Below are positions 22,740-30,353 of a stretch of DNA of 49,333 nt, piece after piece. The position numbers were made by a program, and so were the translations under genes. The stretch is taken from NCBI GenBank assembly GCA_023459275.1, contig JAEWVC010000025.1, positions 1 through 49,333 of the forward strand. Direction: 5' to 3'. The notes under the pieces were generated by a model. The model did no database searches and was not told the DNA's origin. It saw only the letters and a program-made list of their open reading frames with translations. The stretch comes from Bacillota bacterium (GTDB taxonomy: Bacteria > Bacillota > Clostridia > Christensenellales > Aristaeellaceae). Within the stretch, counting starts at the first letter, position 1; each line of letters begins with the position of its first letter.

Positions 22740-23644
22740 AGACGGTTCAAAAGCCCTGGATCAAGCTGAAGGAAACGCTGGACCGAGAGGACTGCCTGCT
22801 TATCGGGGGATTAGAGAAGGAATGCCTTGAAAGGGACGGCACCGCGCTCAAGCTGGAGCTTGCCTACAAGCTGGCCTCCGCCGCGCAGAGGGGCCCCGGC
22901 GCCCTGAAAACCATCCGTGACCTGATGTATTTTGACGGGGACAAGCTCATCGGCTATCTGGGCATGGATTGCTTTGGGGGGTGCGGCGCACCGCCGGAGG
23001 CAAACGGCATGGTGCATCCCGACTACCGGGGGCAAGGGGTATTCACGGCGCTTCACGGCCTGATGGCCGGGGAATTGAAGCGCAGGGGGACCCCGGCCGT
23101 TTTGCTCCTTTGCGACAGAAAATCCTCCGCCGGGCAGCGTTTTGTTCAGAAAGCCGGCGCACAAAAACACCATGCCGAATTCGAAATGTACCTGCGGGAG
23201 CAGCCCCTTGCAGACCGGCCCGATGCGGGCATCACCTTCCGCAGGGCAGAAAACGGCGATGCCGGGGAGATCGCCAGGCAGAACGCCGTCTACTTTGGAG
23301 AAGAAGAGGCCACGGACGTTCTTATTCTGCCGGAGGAGGAAGCAAAGCGGGGGATCACCATTTACCTGGCTTGCCTTGGCGGCGAGATCATCGGCAAAAC
23401 GCATCTGCAGCTGGACGGAGCCCTGGGGGGCATTTACGGGCTGGGCGTACTGCCCCAGTACCGGGGCAGGGGCTTGGGCCGGGCAGTGCTTTCGGGCTCT
23501 GTCGGGCTGCTCCGGAAGGCAGGAGCGGAGGGGATCATGCTCCAGGTGGCCACCGAAAACGAAAGGGCATTGCATCTGTATGCGTCCTGCGGATTTCAAA
23601 CCACCTCCACCATGGACTATTACCTCCTTGATCTTGAGCACTGA
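22736..23644 (+). CDS. Tandem GNAT-family N-acetyltransferase
   Basis: This 302-residue protein has two GNAT folds. Each shows the acetyl-CoA pyrophosphate loop: GMVHPDYRGQGVFTALHGLM near residue 95 and LGVLPQYRGRGLGRAVLSGS near residue 245. The second half also has NERALHLYASCGFQ, the usual strand-6 region. Transfer of an acetyl group to an amine is inferred; the acceptor is unknown. It starts by a 4-base overlap with the metallo-hydrolase gene and is the last gene before the MarR promoter. Confidence 0.88.
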   Translation: MKTVQKPWIKLKETLDREDCLLIGGLEKECLERDGTALKLELAYKLASAAQRGPGALKTIRDLMYFDGDKLIGYLGMDCFGGCGAPPEANGMVHPDYRGQGVFTALHGLMAGELKRRGTPAVLLLCDRKSSAGQRFVQKAGAQKHHAEFEMYLREQPLADRPDAGITFRRAENGDAGEIARQNAVYFGEEEATDVLILPEEEAKRGITIYLACLGGEIIGKTHLQLDGALGGIYGLGVLPQYRGRGLGRAVLSGSVGLLRKAGAEGIMLQVATENERALHLYASCGFQTTSTMDYYLLDLEH

Positions 23645-23662
23645 CCGAAGCAACAGTTATAT

Positions 23663-23694
23663 TAGTTGACAAAGTCAACTATATCCACTATACT
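23663..23694 (+). promoter_or_regulatory. Promoter overlapped by a MarR-type operator
   Basis: TTGACA (23666-23671), 17 bases, TATACT (23689-23694). The perfect inverted repeat TAGTTGAC (23663-23670) / GTCAACTA (23674-23681) lies across the -35 box. Its size and 3-base centre fit a MarR dimer site, implying that the MarR-GNAT protein represses its own gene and those after it. Confidence 0.75.
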
Positions 23695-23723
23695 GCAGGC
23701 ATTTCCAGGAAAGGGGACTGCCT

Positions 23724-24668
23724 ATGCCTGCCGTACCCGATGCCTTTGTCGAGTCCGTACGCCGGTTCAACCGCTTTTACACAAACATTCTGGGCCTGCT
23801 GGAAAAGCATATGCTCAAGAGCGATTATTCCCTGCCCGAGGCCCGGGTGATGTTTGAGCTTGACCACAGCGGCGGGCGGACTGCCAAGGAGCTGACGGAG
23901 GAGCTGAAAATCGACACCGGCTATTTCAGCAGGATTGTAAAGCGCCTGATCAAAAACGGTCTCATAAAGCGGGAGCAGGCGCCGGAGGATGGCCGGGCCT
24001 ACCGCCTGTACCTGACGGAGAAGGGGAAAGAAACCTTTTCGCAGCTTGATAGGCTCTCCAGCCGGCAGATTTCCGGACTTCTTGAAAAAATCCCTCCGGA
24101 CAGGCTGGAAAAGCTGGTCTTTGGCATGCGGTCGGTAGAGGATGGCTTGCAGGGCGGTTCTCCCGCCCGGGACGGCCGCGTGACGCTCCGTAGCAATTTG
24201 CGCCCCGGCGACGCGGGCCGCCTGATCAGCCTGCACGGCTGGATCTATGACATGGAATGCGGCTATGACCATACGTTTGAAGGATACGTATGCAAGACCC
24301 TCTATGACTTTTTGGAAAGCTACAGTCCGGAAAAGGACAGGGTATGGTTTTTGGAGGACGGCGGGCAGATGGTGGGGGCTATCGCCATCGTGGAGCATAC
24401 CGCGGAAGAGGCACAGCTTAGGTGGTTCATCCTCCACCCGGATTACAGGGGCCTGGGCCTGGGCGGCAAACTGATGGAAAAGGCCATGGCCCATTGCAGG
24501 GAGAAACACTACCGCAGCGTTTTTCTGCTGACCACCAAGGACCAGCAAACCGCCATCCGCATGTATGAAAAGGCGGGCTTCCAAAAGGTATCGGAGCAGG
24601 ACCAAGACATGTGGGGAAAGCACCTGACCGAACTGACCTACCGGTGGTATTCTGACCAAATTCATTAA
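23724..24668 (+). CDS. MarR-family regulator fused to a GNAT acetyltransferase
   Basis: This 314-residue protein joins two domains. Residues about 1-145 form a MarR winged helix, with the recognition helix around ELKIDTGYFSRIVKRLIKNG and the wing EQAPEDGRAYRLYLT. Residues about 155-314 form a GNAT domain with the acetyl-CoA loop FILHPDYRGLGLGGKLMEKA and TAIRMYEKAGFQ. Fusions of this kind are a known family; the acetyltransferase part may sense or modify the ligand that controls DNA binding. ATG 23724 follows AAAGGGGACTGCCT, and its own operator lies 30 bases upstream. It is followed by a nitroreductase after 14 bases. Confidence 0.92.
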   Translation: MPAVPDAFVESVRRFNRFYTNILGLLEKHMLKSDYSLPEARVMFELDHSGGRTAKELTEELKIDTGYFSRIVKRLIKNGLIKREQAPEDGRAYRLYLTEKGKETFSQLDRLSSRQISGLLEKIPPDRLEKLVFGMRSVEDGLQGGSPARDGRVTLRSNLRPGDAGRLISLHGWIYDMECGYDHTFEGYVCKTLYDFLESYSPEKDRVWFLEDGGQMVGAIAIVEHTAEEAQLRWFILHPDYRGLGLGGKLMEKAMAHCREKHYRSVFLLTTKDQQTAIRMYEKAGFQKVSEQDQDMWGKHLTELTYRWYSDQIH

Positions 24669-24682
24669 CGGAGGCAGAGCAC

Positions 24683-25246
24683 ATGGACCAGCTTCAAACC
24701 CTGATGGACATCCTGTTCAAGCGCCGCAGCACGAGGATCTACCAGGAAAACAGACCGGTAGAGCGGGAGAAGATAACCACCCTGCTCAAGGCGGCCATGG
24801 CTGCACCCTCCGCCTGCAACCTGCAGCCCTGGGAATTTATCATGATCGAAAGCCCTCAAGGCATGGCAAAGCTCAAAGCCTGCATCGGCGAGCACAACGG
24901 CAGGCACTACAACGCCCCGTCAGCCTTTGTGGTGTGCGCCAACACCAGCTATATCCCCTGGAAAAGCGACGGCAGCATGGATACCAGCGCCGCCATCGAA
25001 AATATGCTGCTGGCTGCCACAGCCCTTGGCCTTGGCACGGTATGGATCGGCGACATCGACAGGGAGGCCATCCGCACGCTTCTGGATATCCCTGAGCATG
25101 TGGCCGTAAACAGTGTGGTGCTCTGCGGCTATCCAACGGAAACAAAAACGCCCCGAACCCAGTATACGGAGGAAGCCGTGTACTGGGAGAAATATGACAA
25201 AGCCCGGGAACACAAGGAACGGACCACAGCGCTCCGGTTTTTATAA
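24683..25246 (+). CDS. Nitroreductase-family flavoprotein
   Basis: This 187-residue protein is of the nitroreductase family, FMN-dependent reductases of nitro compounds, quinones or similar acceptors. It begins with FKRRSTRIYQENRPV, whose Arg-Arg-Ser-x-Arg binds the FMN phosphate. It has APSACNLQPWEFIMI, ENMLLAATALGLGTVWIG and VVLCGYPTE in the expected order. ATG 24683 follows GGAGGCAGAGCAC, 14 bases behind the MarR-GNAT gene. Being under that repressor, it probably belongs to a xenobiotic or redox stress response. Confidence 0.93.
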   Translation: MDQLQTLMDILFKRRSTRIYQENRPVEREKITTLLKAAMAAPSACNLQPWEFIMIESPQGMAKLKACIGEHNGRHYNAPSAFVVCANTSYIPWKSDGSMDTSAAIENMLLAATALGLGTVWIGDIDREAIRTLLDIPEHVAVNSVVLCGYPTETKTPRTQYTEEAVYWEKYDKAREHKERTTALRFL

Positions 25247-25275
25247 TCCGCCCCTTCAAAAAAAGGAGGCTCTGC

Positions 25276-26058
25276 ATGATTCAGACGGGATTTACGCCCC
25301 AGGCGATGCAGCTGCTCGCCTATACGCCCCTGCAGTACATGCTGCGTGCCATGGCTTTGGGGAGTGCCCCCGCGCAATGCTATGTGGATAAAGAAAATTC
25401 CCCCTCTGTCTGTCTCGTGCTGGAGGGCCATAGCCTGTTCGCCGGCGGGAACGCGCAAAGCCCGGCGGCGGAGGAAGCCATGGCGTTCTTGGCCCGGACG
25501 CTCCTGTCCCCAAAGCGCAGGCAAGAGCTTGGGGCTGTAAAGATCGCCTTCCCGAATAACGCATGGAAGGAAAAGCTGGAAACAGCGCTTTCAGGAGCGG
25601 CCATCCATACCTATCCGCGAAAGGTGTTCCGCCATCCGGCGCCTGGGCGCATCCCTGCCGCAGAGGAGGCTGACATCCGGCTCATATCAGCGGGGATGGC
25701 ATCCCTTGAACATTTTGATATGATCGTGGAAGAAGTGGAAAGCACCATGGGCAGCCTGGAGGCCTTTCTGTCCCTGGGCTTTGGGGCCGCCCTGGTGATA
25801 AAGGACAGGGTGTGCGGCTTTTGCACCGCGGAGTACGTAAGCGGAAAAGAGTGCGCCATCGGCATCGCGGTAGAAGAGCCCTTCAGGCGCCAGGGCCATG
25901 CCGCCCGGATGACCGCCCTTTTTTTAAGGGAATGCGCAAAAAGGGGATTAACCCCTTTCTGGGAATGCTGGAAAAACAACATCCCCTCCGTCCGGACGGC
26001 GGAGAGGGCGGGGTTTGAGCTGTTGGCGGAGTATCCCGTTTTGCTGGCGGAGTTTTAA
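25276..26058 (+). CDS. GNAT acetyltransferase (GNAT_acetyltr_2-like)
   Basis: This 260-residue protein has an N-terminal region without clear motif (residues 1-125). Its C-terminal GNAT domain (about residues 130-260) carries GFGAALVIKDRVCGFCTAEY, IGIAVEEPFRRQGHAARMTA and SVRTAERAGFELL. The arrangement matches PF12746-type acetyltransferases of Bacillota. Acceptor unknown. ATG 25276 follows AAAAGGAGGCTCTGC, 29 bases behind the nitroreductase, so it is the third gene of the MarR unit. It ends only 9 bases from a convergent GNAT gene. Confidence 0.85.
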   Translation: MIQTGFTPQAMQLLAYTPLQYMLRAMALGSAPAQCYVDKENSPSVCLVLEGHSLFAGGNAQSPAAEEAMAFLARTLLSPKRRQELGAVKIAFPNNAWKEKLETALSGAAIHTYPRKVFRHPAPGRIPAAEEADIRLISAGMASLEHFDMIVEEVESTMGSLEAFLSLGFGAALVIKDRVCGFCTAEYVSGKECAIGIAVEEPFRRQGHAARMTALFLRECAKRGLTPFWECWKNNIPSVRTAERAGFELLAEYPVLLAEF

Positions 26059-26067
26059 AAGGCGGGT

Positions 26068-26649
26068 CTATTCAAGAAAAAAGACGTCTTTCTCCAAAAA
26101 CCCCGCAAGCTGCCTATGCAGGGCTTCCTGAACACTTTGGATGTCCCCGCCCCACAGGCCGCTCAGCTCCGGCCGGGGCGCAAGGCCCAGCGCCGCCAGC
26201 GCCCGCTGCCCGGGGCCGCTCACCGCATCGCCCCAAAAATCCGTGATTCCGGGATGGCGCTCAAGCCACCGCGAAAGCCCCAGGAACAGATAGCGCCTGT
26301 ACCCTAAGCCCCGGTATTCCGGGCGCAGGATGATATTGTGGATATATCCATGGGCGGCCCCTTCTACCCGCGGCAGCAGGTGATGGGCTTCCTCCACCAA
26401 AAAAATGTGTTTTTGCCGGCGGATGGCCAATTCAATCAGCTCCGGCCGGACGGCATAGACTGAAAAATGGCCGATGAGCCTGCCGTCCTCCTTCAGCAGG
26501 ATCAGGCTGTCCGCAATCAAGGTGTAGATCATATACGCCCGGTCCCTGGTCATCTGGTCCTCCGGGGGATAGGCATCGTGGTCCATTTGCAGGATGGCTT
26601 CGATCAGTTCCATGGGGATCTCTTTGGTAATCTCAAGGGACAGCAGCAC
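26068..26649 (-). CDS. GNAT-family acetyltransferase
   Basis: This 193-residue GNAT has the acetyl-CoA loop HNIILRPEYRGLGYRRYLFL near residue 115 and a conserved early MDHDAYPPEDQMTRDRAYMI. GTG 26649 is proposed as start because AAAGGAGG lies seven bases before it. An upstream ATG at 26691 would add a Cys-rich 14-residue stretch (MNRCGICRKKGGCR) without a ribosome binding site. Substrate unknown. It is convergent with the preceding acetyltransferase and lies downstream of the transglutaminase-like gene, 149 bases from it. Confidence 0.82.
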   Translation of the reverse strand: MLLSLEITKEIPMELIEAILQMDHDAYPPEDQMTRDRAYMIYTLIADSLILLKEDGRLIGHFSVYAVRPELIELAIRRQKHIFLVEEAHHLLPRVEGAAHGYIHNIILRPEYRGLGYRRYLFLGLSRWLERHPGITDFWGDAVSGPGQRALAALGLAPRPELSGLWGGDIQSVQEALHRQLAGFLEKDVFFLE

Positions 26650-26797
26650 GCGGCAGCCTCCTTTTTTGCGGCAGATGCCGCACCTGTTCATGTATGCCCT
26701 GGTATCATAATCCACGCAAGCGCGGTTGTCAAACAGCGCCGCCCAGCGGCAAAAGAACAAGATCTCCGCGGGCGCGGCAGGTGATGAAACCCCGTCT

Positions 26798-27886
26798 TTA
26801 CCGCCAGGGCATGGGCAGGATGCCCTTCTCCCTGGCTTCCTGGATATTCACCCATGCATAGCCGCCGTCCTCCGCGTTCAGGTGGGGCAAGGCCTCCTCC
26901 CAACTGCCCGAACCGGATTCCACCGCCTCCGCAAAGCTGGCGCGGCCAATGAGCGTAGTCTCCACAAAATAGTAGTCGGCGTTCTCCTGGTCCAGGCGCA
27001 CGCCCACGTATACATGGCCGGGGATAAACACGAAGGCGGCCTCCAGCTTCAGCGCCTCTACCGCGGAGGCGAACAGGCAGGATGTTTCGATGCAGTTGCC
27101 GCCGTTCTGGCTCAGGACCTCGTAAGGGGTACGCACCCGCTGCGACCAGCCAGGCCCAAAGGCCAGAGGTGTACTGACGTAGATCAGGTCGTATTCCTCT
27201 TCCGCCCGCCAGATGGCCTGCAGCCTGTCCCATACCGTTCCCCCGCCGTCATTTAGCACATCTCCATACCCATTGGTGATGATACTGGAATCCGTATAAT
27301 CGGCAGCCTTGCGCAAAAGCTCTTCCACGGCGGGATCGTTGGGGGTGACCCAGGCCGCGTAGAACTCGTACTCCTCCTGGGTATCGCAGCCCTCGATCCA
27401 CACCATGTCCCGGCGGGAAAAGACGGTCACCTCCTGGCTCTCATAAAGAAGGATATCATCCTCCCCCGCCAGAAGCTCCGTGACCTTGATGACGAAATTG
27501 CCTGGATGCTGAGCATTGAGTGTATTGATGACATCCGGAAGCAGGATGGGGTTTTGTTTGACCTCCGCCTCTTCATGGGGCAGCACCGTCACCGTGCTGG
27601 AGGAGGTGGTGGTATACCCCTCAATTTTTGTTTCCACCAGCAGCGTTGCGGATTCTTCGCTGTTATTGGTCAGAAACACGTTCACAAAATCATCCAGGGC
27701 ACCGCCGTACAGGTGGTACAGTGCGGTGACCAGCTCGCTGTCGTATTCGTAATAGATATCGATCCCGGCAGTCTCCTCCGCCGCGGAGGCCTCCTCTCCG
27801 GCGGGTGCTTCCGCCAGGGCAGGGACCGCGCAAAAGGCAAGGCAAAGCATGGCGGCCAGCGCCATCAGGATACGGATTGGTTTCAT
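26798..27886 (-). CDS. Secreted transglutaminase-like protein
   Basis: This 362-residue protein has a clear signal peptide (MKPIRILMALAAMLCLAFCA, cleaved after ALA). A beta-rich domain covers about residues 45-165 (VNVFLTNNSEESATLLVETK). A transglutaminase-like core at about residues 185-350 carries the catalytic cysteine in QNGGNCIETSCLFASAVEAL and the histidine in IPGHVYVGVRLD. It is probably a cell-surface protein of protease or cross-linking type. A lone transglutaminase core is also compatible with a non-catalytic role. ATG 27886 follows AGAAGGCTGTTCC. Confidence 0.8.
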   Translation of the reverse strand: MKPIRILMALAAMLCLAFCAVPALAEAPAGEEASAAEETAGIDIYYEYDSELVTALYHLYGGALDDFVNVFLTNNSEESATLLVETKIEGYTTTSSSTVTVLPHEEAEVKQNPILLPDVINTLNAQHPGNFVIKVTELLAGEDDILLYESQEVTVFSRRDMVWIEGCDTQEEYEFYAAWVTPNDPAVEELLRKAADYTDSSIITNGYGDVLNDGGGTVWDRLQAIWRAEEEYDLIYVSTPLAFGPGWSQRVRTPYEVLSQNGGNCIETSCLFASAVEALKLEAAFVFIPGHVYVGVRLDQENADYYFVETTLIGRASFAEAVESGSGSWEEALPHLNAEDGGYAWVNIQEAREKGILPMPWR

Positions 27887-27973
27887 GGAACAGCCTTCTT
27901 TCCAGGTCTGCGGGAGCGGGGAGGAAGCAAAGACGTTTTCGGTCATCCTGTATCGCCTGTTGTTTGGCATCAT

Positions 27974-28001
27974 GGTATATCAGGAACGTGGGAACTGTCA
28001 A
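27974..28001 (-). promoter_or_regulatory. Promoter of the transglutaminase-like gene
   Basis: On the minus strand, TTGACA (28001-27996), 16 bases, TATACC (27979-27974); about 85 bases of leader follow before the start codon. Confidence 0.55.
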
Positions 28002-28072
28002 TGGGCCGGTGCCAAGCGTACCGGAAATGCCCGTATATTTTTAGGGGATTTACTTCAGTTTGATAATATCTA

Positions 28073-28101
28073 TTGCATTTTCCACAAAACTGGTGTATCA
28101 T
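28073..28101 (+). promoter_or_regulatory. Promoter of the HPr-like gene
   Basis: TTGCAT (28073-28078), 17 bases, TATCAT (28096-28101), 35 bases before the HPr-like start codon. Confidence 0.55.
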
Positions 28102-28135
28102 TCATACTGTACCAAATAAAGGGGGTGCTTCATTG

Positions 28136-28363
28136 ATGAAGTCCGTCAATATTCGTCTCAGCCTTGCTGAAAACGTGAAGGCGTTCGTAAACGTCGTCAA
28201 CCGTTACCCCTATGACATGGACCTGCGTGCGGGCCGCCATGTAGTGGATGCAAAATCCATTCTGGGCATTTTCAGTCTGGACCTGAGCAAACCCATCGCC
28301 TTGGAAGTGTATGCTGATGATTGTGACGACCTGATGGCCGACATCAAGCCTTTCATCGCTTGA
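28136..28363 (+). CDS. HPr-family protein lacking the phosphocarrier histidine (Crh-like)
   Basis: This 75-residue protein has the HPr fold pattern, including VVDAKSILGIFSLDLSKPI, which keeps the regulatory serine (Ser-46 of HPr) phosphorylated by HPr kinase. The His-15 position of HPr has no histidine here (LSLAENVKAFVNVVNRY), so it cannot carry phosphate for the PTS. This mirrors Crh, which acts only as a CcpA co-regulator in carbon catabolite repression. That role is inferred. ATG 28136 follows AAAGGGGGTGCTTCATTG. It is a single gene with its own promoter and terminator. Confidence 0.88.
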   Translation: MKSVNIRLSLAENVKAFVNVVNRYPYDMDLRAGRHVVDAKSILGIFSLDLSKPIALEVYADDCDDLMADIKPFIA

Positions 28364-28408
28364 CAAGGTGCCACCGCCTGCTTTGGCAGGCATGCGTATG
28401 CAATGATT

Positions 28409-28438
28409 CCCCTCAGCCATCCGGTCTGAGGGGTTTTT
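28409..28438 (+). terminator. Rho-independent terminator of the HPr-like gene
   Basis: CCCCTCAG (28409-28416) pairs with CTGAGGGG (28426-28433), followed by TTTTT. Confidence 0.85.
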
Positions 28439-28468
28439 CTCATTTACAAAAAGGAGGGCGATGCCGGT

Positions 28469-29224
28469 ATGATCACCCGCAAGACCCCCGACCTTGAAAA
28501 CAAGCTGCTGATCCTTATGGCAATCGACCTGCTTGGGCCCTTAACCGGGCTTCAACTTTTGCAATTCCTGGCCGAGTGCGGGCTGATGGACTATTTCATC
28601 CTGCAGCTTGCCTTGGGAGATTTGATGGATACGGGCCAGATCGAGAGCACGCAAAGTGCCCTGGGGCCCCAATATGCCCTGACAGCTGCGGGCAGGGAAT
28701 CCCTGGCGCTGTTTTTGCACCGCCTGCCCCACAGCATACGCTCCATCGTTTATGAGGCTGTCCCCCAATGGAAGCCCCGCATTCAAAGGGAAGCGCAGAT
28801 CCTGTCGGATTTTTCCCGCCGGGAGGACGGACGGTATGCGCTTCGCCTGCGCCTGATGGAGGCGGATACGCCGATTTTGGATATGACGCTTTCCCTCCCC
28901 TCCCGCGATTCGGCCGACCGGCTGTCCCGCCGCTGGCCCGCTGCCGCACAAGCGTTTTACGGGTTTCTGATGAGGGAGCTGGGGGACAGCTTTTCCCCGG
29001 CAGCAGGCGGACAGGGACAGCTGCCCCAAGGGGCGTACATCTCCGACGCGGGGCAGCAGGGTTTCATTCTCCAGCTTGTGCATGAGGAATCCGCCGTGCA
29101 GGACTTTTCCCTGTCCCTGACCCTGCCCACCCGGTCCATGGCTTTCTTTTTTGCAGGGCGCTGGCCGGAAAAGGCGGATGTCCTATCCGATTTCCTGATG
29201 GATTTGCTTGCCAAAGAAGCGTAA
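28469..29224 (+). CDS. DUF4364 family protein, probable winged-helix regulator
   Basis: This 251-residue protein begins with the DUF4364 pattern: ENKLLILMAIDLLGPLTGLQ, then YFILQLALGDLMDTGQI and YALTAAGRESLALF. That N-terminal winged helix (about residues 8-85) is seen in a Clostridia-specific family. The rest contains two similar beta-rich repeats, each ending in a helix (RRWPAAAQAFYGFLMREL and GRWPEKADVLSDFLMDLL), so the C-terminal half may have arisen by internal duplication. Start ATG 28469; AAGGAGG is 11 bases upstream, slightly far. Regulatory function is inferred. Confidence 0.85.
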   Translation: MITRKTPDLENKLLILMAIDLLGPLTGLQLLQFLAECGLMDYFILQLALGDLMDTGQIESTQSALGPQYALTAAGRESLALFLHRLPHSIRSIVYEAVPQWKPRIQREAQILSDFSRREDGRYALRLRLMEADTPILDMTLSLPSRDSADRLSRRWPAAAQAFYGFLMRELGDSFSPAAGGQGQLPQGAYISDAGQQGFILQLVHEESAVQDFSLSLTLPTRSMAFFFAGRWPEKADVLSDFLMDLLAKEA

Positions 29225-29229
29225 AAAAA

Positions 29230-29265
29230 CCGCCCCGGGATGAAAAGCCGTCCCGGGGCGGAGTT
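29230..29265. terminator. Bidirectional terminator between DUF4364 and the CE7 esterase
   Basis: CCGCCCCGGGA (29230-29240) pairs perfectly with TCCCGGGGCGG (29251-29261). The minus strand continues TTTTTTTAC and the plus strand AGTTTTATT, so it serves both convergent genes. Confidence 0.85.
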
Positions 29266-29275
29266 TTATTGCACA

Positions 29276-30244
29276 TTACCCCTGCAATTCCTTTACGAAC
29301 CACTGCAGCACCGTATCGTCCATCCCCGGCAGATGCTCGTGCCCGAAATCGGGATAGAAGGTCACCGTCTTGGGCGAAACGATCTTGTTATAGCATGCAA
29401 ACTGCGTAGAGGGCGGACAGATCTTATCCATCAGCCCGGTAAACATGTGTACCTTTCCCTTGATCCTGCCCGCAAGGTGCTGGATGTCGATGTATCCCAG
29501 CTTCGTAAAAATTTCGTCCTGCCGGCTGTGGGTGGGATCGAACCTTCTGAAATACTGCTTCAGCTCCACATAGGCGTCCTCGGCCAGATCCAGTTCCCAT
29601 ACCCGCTGGTAATCCGACAGGAAGGGATATGCCGGGGCCGCGGCCTTGATGTCGCAAAGCGCGGCGCAAGCCATGGTCAGCCCGCCGCCCTGGGAGCCGC
29701 CCCTGGCCGCCAGCCGGTTTTCATCCACCTCTGGAAAGCCGGAAACCACCCGGGCCAGCAGCGCGGTATCCAAAAAGATATGGCGGAAAAGCAGTTTTTG
29801 GGGATCCGTTTCATCCAGGCCGCGGATGATCTGCCCCTGCAGCGTATTGCCAGCCACGCCGCCCACGTCCTGGCTCCGCCCGCCCTGGCCGCGCACGTCC
29901 AGAGCCGCTACGCAAAAGCCCGCTGCCGCCCATACGGACAGCGCCGCCCAGCCCTCGCTGGCGCCGGAGTATCCATGGAAGCAGAGGATGGCCGGCAGCT
30001 TGCCCTTCAGTTCTTTGGGCCGCAGGTATTTGGCATACAGCTTAGCTCCGCCGGTGCCCGTAAAGGCCAAATGAAAACAGTCAAGCAGGGGATGCTCAAA
30101 CTCGGCCCGCGTCAGCACAGGATTCGCCTCCACCGCCGCCATCTCGGCAAGGGCGTTGTTCCAATAAATGTCAAAATCTGCAGGGCGGGGATTGCGCCCC
30201 CCATACACCATCAGCTTCTCCACCGGCAGGTCAAACAGGCCCAT
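29276..30244 (-). CDS. Acetyl xylan esterase / cephalosporin-C deacetylase (CE7)
   Basis: This 322-residue cytosolic alpha/beta hydrolase removes acetyl groups from xylo-oligosaccharides after uptake. The catalytic serine lies in ARGGSQGGGLT, the aspartate in MDKICPPSTQF and the histidine in FGHEHLPG. Upstream are the CE7 signatures HGYSGASEGWA and DVRGQGGRSQDVGG. There is no signal peptide, and the length is exactly that of the family. ATG 30244 follows AAGGAGATGCGGAC. It lies downstream of the AraC regulator in the same direction, fitting a carbohydrate-use locus with GH4. Confidence 0.93.
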   Translation of the reverse strand: MGLFDLPVEKLMVYGGRNPRPADFDIYWNNALAEMAAVEANPVLTRAEFEHPLLDCFHLAFTGTGGAKLYAKYLRPKELKGKLPAILCFHGYSGASEGWAALSVWAAAGFCVAALDVRGQGGRSQDVGGVAGNTLQGQIIRGLDETDPQKLLFRHIFLDTALLARVVSGFPEVDENRLAARGGSQGGGLTMACAALCDIKAAAPAYPFLSDYQRVWELDLAEDAYVELKQYFRRFDPTHSRQDEIFTKLGYIDIQHLAGRIKGKVHMFTGLMDKICPPSTQFACYNKIVSPKTVTFYPDFGHEHLPGMDDTVLQWFVKELQG

Positions 30245-30353
30245 GTCCGCATCTCCTTAGAAATGATATATGCCGTATTTTATCACAGAAAAGCAGGTTT
30301 GCACATAAGGTTTTCATATTCCCGCGGGCAGTATAAACGCCGCCGGCACAAAA

